Of a stretch of DNA of 64,000 nucleotides, positions 17,559-25,392 are shown piece by piece. The stretch is from Phycisphaerae bacterium (GTDB lineage: Bacteria; Planctomycetota; Phycisphaerae; UBA1845; Fen-1342): assembly GCA_030428945.1 (NCBI GenBank), contig JAUIEC010000003.1, forward strand, positions 434,001 to 498,000. The letters run 5' to 3'. The notes under the pieces were generated by a model. That model was not told the origin of the DNA, did not search any database, and worked only from the letters and a program-made list of their open reading frames with translations. Made by a program: the position numbers and the translations under genes. Within the stretch, counting starts at the first letter, position 1. Each line of letters opens with the position of its first letter.

Positions 17559-17644
17559 GCTGCCGCGCAAGCCATCGCCGCCCTCCCAACGGGCTGACGC
17601 CCTGGCCGTGGGCGAGGACCGACGGCGATGGCTTACACGGCAGC
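17559..17644. repeat. Long inverted repeat, 22-base arms, in the par region
   Basis: Positions 17559-17580 and 17623-17644 are complementary at 20 of 22 bases, with 12 perfectly paired bases at the inner end. The 42-base loop itself contains a GCCC/GGGC pair. The repeat dominates the 312-base gap 17500-17811, which has no convincing gene. No T run follows, so it is not a simple terminator. Possible roles are a structured RNA, a replication or transfer structure, or a protein-binding cruciform. Confidence 0.7.
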
Positions 17645-17811
17645 TTCTTCACGATTCGTTCGACCACGACCTCCCTGAGTGGTGATCCACGTCCTGCGAC
17701 CCATTGCGTTTTCTCGTCAGCATGGCAACCTCGGATGCAGAGGTTGATTCCGCACCTTTCGAACTGCCTCGGGCAGGAAACGGACGGTGCATCCACGCTG
17801 GGAGATGAGAC

Positions 17812-18042
17812 ATGTCAAAAGAGAGCAAGCCGCCGGTCAAGGAAATCAGACTCGGTCGCATCAAGGCCAACATCTGGGCGAACGAGACCGACCAGGGCAA
17901 ACGGTACAACACGCAGATCCGGCGCATCTACAAAGACGGAGACGACTGGAAGGAGACCGACAGTCTCGGCCGCGACGAACTGCTGCTGGCCGGCAAAGTG
18001 CTCGACCAGGCTCACTCCTGGATCCACGAACAGGGCGGGTAG
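17812..18042 (+). CDS. Conserved small hypothetical protein
   Basis: 76 residues with a clear ribosome-binding site (GGGAGATG, 9 bases before the ATG). The sequence EIRLGRIKANIWANETDQGK followed by YNTQIRRIYKDGDDWKET and DELLLAGKVLDQAHSWI reads as a compact beta-hairpin then helix. I recognise the pattern as a small protein that recurs on plasmids and integrative elements in planctomycetes and relatives, with no known function. A terminator (18070-18107) follows. Confidence 0.72.
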   Translation: MSKESKPPVKEIRLGRIKANIWANETDQGKRYNTQIRRIYKDGDDWKETDSLGRDELLLAGKVLDQAHSWIHEQGG

Positions 18043-18069
18043 ATCGTCGCGACGGTTAGACCGGGTTTA

Positions 18070-18107
18070 CGAGGTTGTCCCAACAAACAACCTCGATTCT
18101 GCTTTTC
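18070..18107 (+). terminator. Rho-independent terminator
   Basis: CGAGGTTGT (18070-18078) pairs perfectly with ACAACCTCG (18087-18095) around an 8-base loop, followed by ATTCTGCTTTT. It ends the transcript carrying the 76-residue protein and perhaps the par operon. Confidence 0.75.
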
Positions 18108-18246
18108 AGGCAATCGAGTGACGTGGTAAGCCAATGAGAGACCAACCTGCATCTGAAACCCAGGAGAAACAGCATGGACCCTCCAAGCTAGCTGCGCGGC
18201 CGGCCACAACGTGTTGGCGTGCCGCCGACTGCCGAGATCGCTCCAG

Positions 18247-18519
18247 ATGAGTGCGAACCGTCCAACCCGCAGAGTCCAGCAGCGCTTCGAGAAGAACGGT
18301 GTCTTTGTCGAAGTCCTGTGCAACCAGTGGCGGGAGAAGCGTTGGCTTACGGCCAGAGCGTTCCGTACGTATCTGGATCCGCGCGATCACGTGGCTCGAG
18401 AAGCGTACGACTTCAGTGCTCGCGAGTTGGATTGGTTGTTCGTGCTGATCGTGCAGGCCCAGGACTGGATGGTGCAGCACACGGAGAAACCCTTCGAGAA
18501 GTGGTGCACGCCCGAGTAG
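18247..18519 (+). CDS. Small hypothetical protein
   Basis: 90 residues starting at the ATG at 18247. It is basic at the N-terminus (MSANRPTRRVQQRFEK) and rich in aromatic residues (LCNQWREKRWLT, LDWLFVLIVQAQDWMV). It stops 4 bases before the next ATG, so the two are co-transcribed and probably coupled. No domain is recognised. Position between the partition genes and a membrane protein suggests a plasmid backbone accessory. Confidence 0.55.
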   Translation: MSANRPTRRVQQRFEKNGVFVEVLCNQWREKRWLTARAFRTYLDPRDHVAREAYDFSARELDWLFVLIVQAQDWMVQHTEKPFEKWCTPE

Positions 18520-18523
18520 GCTC

Positions 18524-19237
18524 ATGAACGGCGCAGCACCGCATCGACCGTTACAGCAGTTGTGCGCGCGAGATCAGGTCGAGATCCTGCTGGCAGAGTA
18601 CAACGCACTCTACGGACTCGTGACCTTCCGGATGACGTCGCTGGATCGTCGTGCACCGATCGCCGGAGCCACCCTGGCGGCATCGCTCGCCAGCATCACT
18701 GTTCTGCCGGCAGCGGCGCAGCCACTGTTGTTCGCAGGGTTGCCGATTGCACTCGTCTGGTTTCTTCGCACGACCGTTAACCACGCCAGGTCATTTGAAG
18801 ATGTACTGACCCGGCTGGCTGAGATCGAAACACGGCTCAATCGGGCAGCTGGTACAGAACTTGTCTCGTTTCAGACACGGCATCCGAGTCGCGGCCGGGC
18901 CGTCGGCGGTCGCACCGGAACGGAGACTGTGGTTGCAGTGTTCGTCACCTGCGTGACGTTGCTTGCGGCCACCACGTACCTCTATCACAGCCAGACGCCG
19001 CAGCCTGAATTCCCAGATGCGTACGACGCCTTTCCGCTGGCCGTCGGGTGCTTGTTGTTGCGTGAAATCCTGGTGCTGCGCAGCTACCGCTACCTGAAGG
19101 GCCTCCGGCTCACCTCTTCGTCGAGCGGTTCGGATCAAGGTAGAAGGTCCTTCGGACGGACGCCAAGGGCCGCGGCCAACCGGGCCACATTGACGACCCC
19201 GACATTTCGTTCACCTCGCTCGACGCCACCGACGTAG
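18524..19237 (+). CDS. Small integral membrane protein
   Basis: 237 residues. Hydrophobic stretches lie near residues 45-62 and 66-85 (LLFAGLPIALVWFL), 138-155 (VVAVFVTCVTLLAATTYLY) and 172-185. The topology would be two hairpins joined by a cytoplasmic helical stretch containing LTRLAEIETRLNR. The arrangement resembles membrane effectors and small plasmid membrane proteins, but no family was recognised. The last 34 codons run antiparallel over the 3' end of the XRE gene, and the terminal Ser/Arg/Pro-rich tail looks like antisense read-through, so the functional protein may effectively end near residue 200. Confidence 0.62.
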   Translation: MNGAAPHRPLQQLCARDQVEILLAEYNALYGLVTFRMTSLDRRAPIAGATLAASLASITVLPAAAQPLLFAGLPIALVWFLRTTVNHARSFEDVLTRLAEIETRLNRAAGTELVSFQTRHPSRGRAVGGRTGTETVVAVFVTCVTLLAATTYLYHSQTPQPEFPDAYDAFPLAVGCLLLREILVLRSYRYLKGLRLTSSSSGSDQGRRSFGRTPRAAANRATLTTPTFRSPRSTPPT

Positions 19238-19347
19238 TTGCGGTGCAATCCGGATCGCCCCGCTAACTCTTCCTGGGACCAGGATTTAGATTCGCGGAGC
19301 TGGCGAACGATGCGGCCGACTTCCCTCTTTACTTTGGCTGCGTTCAT
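19135..19347 (-). CDS. XRE-family transcriptional regulator
   Basis: A 70-residue single-domain HTH protein. QLRESKSWSQEELAGRSGLH and the recognition helix in RNYVGGVERGERN match the Cro/C1 pattern, with VARLAAALGVRPKDLL closing the domain. It has no effector domain. It is divergent from the cupin gene at 19416, with an inverted repeat between them (19358-19399) that is a natural operator. A combination of XRE and cupin is common in small-molecule-responsive regulators, where the two are usually fused; here they are separate and divergent. Confidence 0.93.
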   Translation of the reverse strand: MNAAKVKREVGRIVRQLRESKSWSQEELAGRSGLHRNYVGGVERGERNVGVVNVARLAAALGVRPKDLLP

Positions 19348-19357
19348 GCCTTGAAAT

Positions 19358-19399
19358 CACACTCATAAGCGGTATCCTGATCTACACACTATGAGTGTG
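19358..19399. promoter_or_regulatory. Inverted-repeat operator between XRE and cupin genes
   Basis: CACACTCATA (19358-19367) and TATGAGTGTG (19390-19399) are perfect 10-base inverted copies separated by 22 bases. They fill the divergent 68-base promoter region. The arm spacing fits a dimer or tetramer of the XRE protein bridging both promoters. Confidence 0.65.
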
Positions 19400-19415
19400 G
19401 TTTTGGAGTCAGGTT

Positions 19416-20102
19416 ATGCACGCTGACGTTGTGTCGCTCGGAGCGATCGGGCTTGGTCCGGACGATTGCTCGTCCGTCCAGGCGCTTGAGTCCATTCTGA
19501 ACGGGGCCGCGGATTGCCTGCGGAGACTGGCGCGTGCCAACCTGCCAAATCCGACGGCGGCGGTCGGCAGGATCCGGGGCACAGGTCCGGGCGTCTCTTT
19601 CGGTCGCATCGTCGATCGGATCGAATCGGAGTTTCCGTTTCAGATGGAGTCACCCTTCGAGGGGTGCGAAACCGTCGCAGGGGCTGTTCTGGCAGGCGAT
19701 GTTCTTGATGCGCAGCGCGACGATGCGTTGCTCAAGCTGGCCTTCGAGGCAGGTTCAGTTGAACTCCCGATGCACGTTCACGAGCACTCTGACCGGGTCG
19801 TCTTCGTCCTCGGAGGGCGCGGGTTCTTTCATGTCAGTCCCCAGCGGCTTCAGGACTTCGATGGGCAGCATATTCGTCACGCTCCTGTGCGAGAGAGGGA
19901 TGTGCTGGTCTTCACGCGTGGAACTGTGCATACCTTCAGTTCACCCACCGAGCGTCTGTTGCTGCTGTCGTACCACGGACCGTACATCTCGTTGGCCGAC
20001 CCCCAGCAGTACACGCTGCCAAGCCGGCGCGTGTGCCCAATGCAGGGCAGACTCCCGGTTGGCACCGTCTCGCTCGATCCAGCTTGGAACGTGCTGGTCT
20101 GA
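19416..20102 (+). CDS. Cupin-domain protein
   Basis: 228 residues from the ATG at 19416, with GGAG at 19405-19408. The conserved double-stranded beta-helix lies in the C-terminal half. MHVHEHSDRVVFVLGGRGFFHV supplies the metal-binding His cluster and Glu/Asp positions of cupin motif 1. RERDVLVFTRGTVHTFSS supplies motif 2. The N-terminal half is unlike other cupins I know. It may sense a small ligand or modify a metabolite, and the divergent XRE gene with shared operator suggests joint regulation. No substrate can be proposed from sequence. Confidence 0.82.
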   Translation: MHADVVSLGAIGLGPDDCSSVQALESILNGAADCLRRLARANLPNPTAAVGRIRGTGPGVSFGRIVDRIESEFPFQMESPFEGCETVAGAVLAGDVLDAQRDDALLKLAFEAGSVELPMHVHEHSDRVVFVLGGRGFFHVSPQRLQDFDGQHIRHAPVRERDVLVFTRGTVHTFSSPTERLLLLSYHGPYISLADPQQYTLPSRRVCPMQGRLPVGTVSLDPAWNVLV

Positions 20103-20132
20103 GGTGAGCCCGTCGCTGCGCCTGCAGCGCGG

Positions 20133-21092
20133 CTAGTACTCGACGCGATACGTTGGACTGTCTTCGGGCCGCGATTGCCGGCGATCGTACAAGCGCGTCG
20201 TGCTGATGTTGGCGTGTCCGAGCCAGGCCTGAACGTAGGCGATGTCGGCGGAGTGCTCGAGAGCGTTGGTTGCCGCAGTTGCACGCAGGGCATGCAGGCA
20301 CAGTCCGTCGAGCTTGATCCCAGCCTGCTGGCCGTAGCGTTTGAGCATTCGGGCAATTCCATCTCCCGTGATCGCGTTCTCTGTCGTTCTGGTTCGGTTG
20401 TTTCGCACCGGGCGAAACAGCGGCGCACCGGCGTCTTCGGGATCGCCGAGCGCTTCGAGATATTCCTGAATGGTCGAAAGCCCGGCCGGATGGATCGGCA
20501 CGTAGCGAGTCTTGGAACCTTTGCCCTTGACCGTGAAGTGCATGACGCCGCGCCGTTCACGCAAGCTGCTGCGCTTCAGGTCGGCGAGCTCGGAGCGTCG
20601 GAGCGCGTGGTACAGGTAGGTGGTCAGGATCGCCCGATCCCGTTTGCCTTTGATCGTGTCGCTCGCTGGTGCCGCGAGCAGAGCTCTTGCCTGGGCGTCC
20701 GAGAGTGCCGGGGTCTTGCCCTCGTTGTTGTCGGCTGCCGGCCGTTTGACGCCGGCGACGGGATTGTGCGTGACGGCATTCTCGTTGCACAGATGCTCAA
20801 ACAGGGACGAGGCGGCCGATAGTTTCCGGCGAATCGTATTTGCTGAGAGCGTGCGGCGCTCAAGCGTCGACCGCCAGGCCAACACGTGAGCCCGCGTCAC
20901 TTCACGGAACTCCGCCGGGTTCACAATCCCGAGAAAGTCAATCAACTCGCCGACATCGTTTCGATAGGCCCGCCGCGTGTTTGGATTGTCGATGTTGGCG
21001 AACCAGACACTGGTCAACGGAACGTCTGCGAGGGCTCGAAACTGACCGTCGGTCAGGGTGCGATGAATGGGGGCCGGAAGGTGTCGATCCAT
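20133..21092 (-). CDS. XerC/D-type tyrosine recombinase
   Basis: 319 residues. The N-terminal core-binding domain contains [18 protein letters not shown]. Catalytic residues are the Arg in [12 protein letters not shown], the Lys in [11 protein letters not shown], His and Arg in [10 protein letters not shown], His in LGHANIS and Tyr in TTRLYDRR. All expected residues are present, so it should be active. A typical plasmid role is dimer resolution or integration of a small element. An AT-rich inverted repeat with an 8-base centre sits 13 bases upstream of its start (21105-21128) and could be its crossover site. It is unrelated in detail to the integrase at 127-1230. Confidence 0.95.
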   Translation of the reverse strand: MDRHLPAPIHRTLTDGQFRALADVPLTSVWFANIDNPNTRRAYRNDVGELIDFLGIVNPAEFREVTRAHVLAWRSTLERRTLSANTIRRKLSAASSLFEHLCNENAVTHNPVAGVKRPAADNNEGKTPALSDAQARALLAAPASDTIKGKRDRAILTTYLYHALRRSELADLKRSSLRERRGVMHFTVKGKGSKTRYVPIHPAGLSTIQEYLEALGDPEDAGAPLFRPVRNNRTRTTENAITGDGIARMLKRYGQQAGIKLDGLCLHALRATAATNALEHSADIAYVQAWLGHANISTTRLYDRRQSRPEDSPTYRVEY

Positions 21093-21104
21093 ACGGCACT
21101 GTAT

Positions 21105-21128
21105 TCTTGATAATATATTTTATCAAGA
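21105..21128. other. Candidate recombination core site (dif/att-like)
   Basis: TCTTGATA (21105-21112) and TATCAAGA (21121-21128) are perfect inverted arms around an 8-base AT-only centre. The size and layout match crossover sites of Xer-type enzymes, which have inverted arms and a 6-8 base centre. The recombinase gene starts 13 bases away on the minus strand. An operator or promoter for that gene is the alternative. Confidence 0.5.
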
Positions 21129-21213
21129 CACAATGGGGTCGAGAGTCAGTGCGAGCCGAGCATCTGTCGGTGCTCCGCATTGCACTCGGCGGCTCAGAGC
21201 ATTCCCCACCAAT

Positions 21214-22765
21214 CTACCCTGTTGATCCGTCGGCCAACGTACTTAAGGGAGAAGGCGCTGCAGAAAGCTTGGGCGCGGGAATCGAGAACCGGAAGTGCGA
21301 TCCATGACCGAGGCGCGATTCAACCCAGATGCGGCTGTCGTGCCGCTCGACAACTCTCTGGCAAACGGCCAGGCTGATCCCGTTACCGTCGTAGCTCGTT
21401 CGTTGATGCATTCGCCGAAATGGTTGGAAGATCTGCTCGGCGTGCTTGGAATCGAACCCGATCCCGTTGTCACGGACACCGAGCACCACCTGGTCGCCGA
21501 TCGCGGCGCATGTCAGGTGCACGACTGGCGTTTGATCGGGTCCAACAAACTTCAGAGCGTTTCCGATCAGGTTCTGGTAGACCTGCGTCAGCAGCGTCGC
21601 ATTGCCCGTCACTTCCGGTAACGGATCACGGTGAATTCGAGCTCCCGTGTCGTCAATGCGCTGCCGAAGCGCCGCCAGAGCCTGGTCAACACAATCGTCG
21701 AGGCAAACCCGGTTCGCTTCGAGAGCGGACTCGCCAGCCTTCGAATAATCGAGCGGGTCGCGCACCAGTGTTCGCATCCTCGTGGCCGCATCGACGATGT
21801 AATGCAGGTCCTTGGCCGCTGATTCCGGCAGCTCGGTTCCCAGGTCCCTCGGGAGCAGGCCGCAGAACGAGACCAACTGACGCAGTGGCTCTTGTAGATC
21901 GTGGCTTGCTACGGATGTGAACCTGTCAAGCTCTGCATTGGTGCGAGCCAGGTGAGCATTCGCCTTGGCAAGCTGATCGGCGCTCTCCTCCAGGTCGGCT
22001 GCTGTCTTCCGCAGCGCGCAGTTGGTGTCTTGCAGATCGCGGTTGAGCCGCCTGAGCTCCTCTTCGTCCGCAACGCGCTGGTGGACATCAATGTGCACAC
22101 CGATCATGCGCCGCCGACCGTCGTCGTCCCGGCCGTGTTTCCCCAGCGACAGAATCCAACGGTATGACCCATCGGAGTTTCGCAGACGAAAGGTTGATGA
22201 GTAGGCGGTATCGCCGCTCTCCAGGCAGGTGCGGATCTGGTCGATCACAGCCTCGCGATCACAAGGATGCAGTCGCGATTCCAGGTCTTCGTAACGCTCC
22301 CAAGGTGCGTGCGGTGGGTATCCCAACTGGGTCTTGAGCGTGGGAGAGTAATAGATGTGATCGCTGTCCTGGTTCCAGCTCCCAAAGGCCGATCGTGGCA
22401 CTTCGAAGAGCAAGGTCCAGGCGCTCGGCAATCTGCTTGATCGTGGCCTGTTCGCGCAAGACTCGCGCGGAGAGTACCGCTCCGGACCAGAGTGCGAAGA
22501 TCGCCAGGCCACGATTGGCAATGACCTTCCAGAGCTCACTTCCGGCCGGTGACAGGTAGAACCCTATTACCGTCAGCGCTGAGCATCCAATGGCCGTCGC
22601 CCATACGAAGCGCCTACCTCCCAGGGTGGACGCCAACCAGACGACACCCAGATACGGAACCCCTCCGGCCACGCCCAGTTCGAGCTGCACGTCAACGAAG
22701 AGGACGATGCCGGCGGCGGCACACGTCAGCAGTACCACGACCGTTGTGGACGGACTCGCGGCCAA
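21214..22765 (-). pseudogene. PAS-domain sensor histidine kinase, broken by a frameshift
   Basis: Two overlapping frames together form one kinase. The upstream frame (22765 to about 22376, TTG start) has three to four membrane segments then LDLALRSATIGLWEL. The downstream frame continues with NQDSDHIYYSPTLKTQLGYPP, completing a PAS domain, followed by a coiled coil, the H-box VASHDLQEPLRQLVSF, the N-box LIGNALKFVG and DNGIGFD. One extra G near 22375 accounts for the break. The final ATP-binding box reads GNGISLAV and later ERHDSRIW instead of the usual GTGIGLAI and ERHGG, so decay has spread beyond the frameshift. A sequencing error cannot explain the latter. Confidence 0.75.
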
Positions 22766-23347
22766 TTCCGCATTGGTCGTGCATTATCGGCTCCCGACCC
22801 CCGAGGTATCTATCGGCGCAACAGCCGCGAATACCTGAGGAGGGCTTTCTGGACTAAGTGGCTGACAATAGAGTGCCCAAGCGAACCCACCGGGCACCAA
22901 ACGGTGTTCTCAGCGATTGCAACCTGGAGGGGTAGCTGTGCGACGGCTCGGGGCCTGTTCGATTCCCGTTCGATCAGGTCACCGAGTCCTCCTCATTCCC
23001 GTGGCAAGGAATACACCGGTGCCCTCGGGTTGTTAGCCTCCAGCGTCAGCCTGGCCGATGGAGAAGTGGTCTGCCGGACGACCTACGAGACTGAATCATG
23101 CGACGGTGAGGTCGGGGCACGGGGAATGTCAGGAGGAAGGTGACCTTTGGACCGAGATTCGTCAGCGGTCGCCGCAGCCTCCGTTCTTCCACGATGATCA
23201 GCTACCTGAACAAGACAAGCTACGTGAAACGGCCATCTAAGACTGAATCCGGAAGATCGACGTGTTGCGGTGCATGCAGGTCGAGAACGGTGAACATTGC
23301 GGTCGATGGGCGCTGCTCCGGAGACGACTCAAGCTACGCGATACAGT
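22766..23347. other. Gap of about 580 bases without a recognised gene
   Basis: Small open frames here have no family features, ribosome-binding sites or biased codon use. No tRNA, terminator or long repeat was seen. It separates the broken sensor kinase from the TerB-like gene and may be eroded sequence. Confidence 0.5.
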
Positions 23348-24706
23348 TCAAGTACGTCCAAGCTGAGCAGGTATGGCCGCGTCGCTCACTTGCAATTCAA
23401 GTGAGTGCCAGGGGACGACGATCCGCCCATACTCACACACAGGCATCCGTGGATTGTCCTTGAATCGGGCGTCAGGGCCGCCGGATTTGTTGACGTACCG
23501 CCATGTGTGATCGATGATTTCGGCCCCACGCGGGATCTCTCCTTCTTCGACAAAAGAGACAGTCTCGTAAGCGAGATCGTCGTACGTGAAGCCATGAAAC
23601 TCTCGGCGGTGCATTGCTAGCAGCCCGATCGGCAAGAAGTAGAGCGAGGCTTTGAAGCCGGAGAGTCCTGCTACGTCTGCTGAGACCCGCAACTGCCGAG
23701 CGACGCCACTAAGGTGGCTCAGTTGCGAGCGCTCGACGGTTCTGGAGGCGCCCGCGCTGTATTTCCAGTTGGCATGTTGGGCTCGCGTGATTTCCCACCA
23801 AGTCGCACCGTTGAGCTTTCTAGCGAGCTCTGCCCATGTTACGCGCGTCGATGAGAAGACCGGTGCGGCACATTCGCCGTCGTGACAACCGTTGAGGCAC
23901 GCGGCAAGATCTTGAATGCTCGGGTCTCTGAGTTGGTGGACAATCGTCAGGCGTGTAGTGGCTCTAGTGATCCGTCGCTTGGCATCCACTCCAAGGCGCA
24001 GGCGATCGATTAAGGAGTGAATGCACTGCAGCTCCTGCTTATCCAGTACGGAATCGCCCGCAATACGATCGAGCAAGTCATCAACGAGCGCGTTTGCGCT
24101 CGGGGCCAAGCAGCCGAGCATTTGATCCTCGGTAAGGCCGAGAGCGCGACCGACGCCTATGATTCTGGACCAGCGCGCATCGGATATCCCGTCCGCGTCA
24201 ACGCTCTGGGCGATCATGTCGATGAACAGGCGGCCATCGTCCCTGAGGAACTGCGACGCGAATTGCGGCAACTGCATGCCGACACTCTGGGCGATTCGGT
24301 CTAGCCGCGCCTGTTCGTTTGGGTCAATCTGGCCATCTTCCAGCGTCTCCGCCAGCATACTCCGAAAGACCAGTTTGGCGGTGTAGAGGTCGATCTCGCG
24401 GGCGCGCTGTGGCGCTATGCCGACCATGGCAGCGATCTTGCCGAGCATCCGCTGTTCGCCAGCCGTAACTTCAGCGTCAGCCCAGGCTCGGCGCAAGAAC
24501 AACCGATAGGTGCGGTCTGCGACGAACTCGAGCAGCGTGGGATCGACCTGCAGCTCTGTGGCCACTTGGTCAAAGCGAAACGTCTCGGGTCGTGCGGCGA
24601 TTCGCTCAGCTACCCGGTTCGCATACCAGCGTACCCAGCGCTCAAGGTCAGGATCAGGTTTCGGCTCGAAACGGCTCTTTAGCCAAGCCCAGCTTGTCTT
24701 GAGCAT
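23348..24706 (-). CDS. TerB-like domain protein of unknown function
   Basis: 452 residues starting at the ATG at 24706, chosen because GGAGG lies 7-11 bases before it; an in-frame ATG 12 bases upstream contains that sequence. Two helical blocks resemble TerB/DjlA-type domains: AWADAEVTAGEQRMLGKIAAMVG with DGQIDPNEQARLDRIAQSVG, and FIDMIAQSVDADGISD with DSVLDKQELQCIHSLIDRLR. Acidic loops there could bind metal. The C-terminal third is a different domain with several Cys/His and aromatic residues. Function is unknown. It stands as a single gene, and a hairpin (24751-24779) lies upstream. Confidence 0.55.
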   Translation of the reverse strand: MLKTSWAWLKSRFEPKPDPDLERWVRWYANRVAERIAARPETFRFDQVATELQVDPTLLEFVADRTYRLFLRRAWADAEVTAGEQRMLGKIAAMVGIAPQRAREIDLYTAKLVFRSMLAETLEDGQIDPNEQARLDRIAQSVGMQLPQFASQFLRDDGRLFIDMIAQSVDADGISDARWSRIIGVGRALGLTEDQMLGCLAPSANALVDDLLDRIAGDSVLDKQELQCIHSLIDRLRLGVDAKRRITRATTRLTIVHQLRDPSIQDLAACLNGCHDGECAAPVFSSTRVTWAELARKLNGATWWEITRAQHANWKYSAGASRTVERSQLSHLSGVARQLRVSADVAGLSGFKASLYFLPIGLLAMHRREFHGFTYDDLAYETVSFVEEGEIPRGAEIIDHTWRYVNKSGGPDARFKDNPRMPVCEYGRIVVPWHSLELQVSDAAIPAQLGRT

Positions 24707-24750
24707 TGCAACCTCCATGAACCCAGACGTTTCGACGTTTGCCAAGTAGC

Positions 24751-24779
24751 TTCGGGGGCGAGCACCCATCACCCCCGAA
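24751..24779. terminator. Hairpin downstream of the secretion/two-component operon
   Basis: TTCGGGGG (24751-24758) pairs perfectly with CCCCCGAA (24772-24779), loop 13 bases. It lies beyond the end of the leftward operon at 24961 and before the TerB-like gene. No T run follows in the leftward direction, so an intrinsic terminator is uncertain; an operator for the TerB-like gene is possible. Confidence 0.4.
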
Positions 24780-24960
24780 CACCAGGATCGTACCAATCCG
24801 TGTCCGCGGCCGGCAAGGATGATGAGGCTCCGGCTCCGGCCGTATCGACCCGTCCGCGCCACAGTCGCTTGTTCCACGGTTGTACGAGTCGCCACGGGCG
24901 AATCGCCGACTGGGCAAGTGCGCGTCAGACAACCGGTGTACCATGGGCACGGGGTTGGCG

Positions 24961-25392
24961 TTACGCCGGCCCCTGGTTCCAGATCCCCCAATACAGCTTC
25001 AGATCCTGGATCATCTCCTGAAAAGCATCGGCATCGACCGGCTTGGTCAGGTAGCTGTTCGCGTGGTTGTGATAGGCCCGGTCCTTGTCGATGTCAGCCT
25101 GAGAGGTCGTCAGGATCACGACTGGGATGGCCCGCAAGTCTTCATCGGCCTTGAGCTGCCCAAGCAGTTCGTGCCCGTCCAGTTTGGGAAGATTGAGGTC
25201 CAGCAAGATCAAGTCAGGTCGCTGGCGACCCTGAAAAGGTGCTTCAGCGCGGACGTAAGCGAGTCCCTCGGTACCGTCCGTCACCCGCTGCAGCGTGTTT
25301 GCGACGCGGTTTTCGCTCAGCGCCATTTCGACCAGCGCTGCATGATCGTCATCATCTTCAACCAGCAGGAAGTGGATTGAGCTGGACACCAT
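24961..25392 (-). CDS. Single-domain response regulator (receiver only)
   Basis: 143 residues, a CheY-like receiver with no output domain. The acidic pocket is in LLVEDDDDHAAL, the phosphoacceptor Asp in LILLDLNLPKLDG, the Thr in VVILTTSQ and the Lys in SYLTKPVD. The inserted ADEDLRAIPVV block and long last helix are typical of Rcp1-like regulators that pair with hybrid or phytochrome-like kinases. Its start lies inside the 3' end of the kinase gene (35-base overlap), so it is coupled to that kinase. It is the last gene of the leftward operon. Confidence 0.92.
   Translation of the reverse strand: MVSSSIHFLLVEDDDDHAALVEMALSENRVANTLQRVTDGTEGLAYVRAEAPFQGRQRPDLILLDLNLPKLDGHELLGQLKADEDLRAIPVVILTTSQADIDKDRAYHNHANSYLTKPVDADAFQEMIQDLKLYWGIWNQGPA

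Noticed and set aside
22940-22990. GTTCGATTCCCG, resembling a tRNA T-loop
   Set aside because: No acceptor stem, D-arm or anticodon arm can be folded around it.
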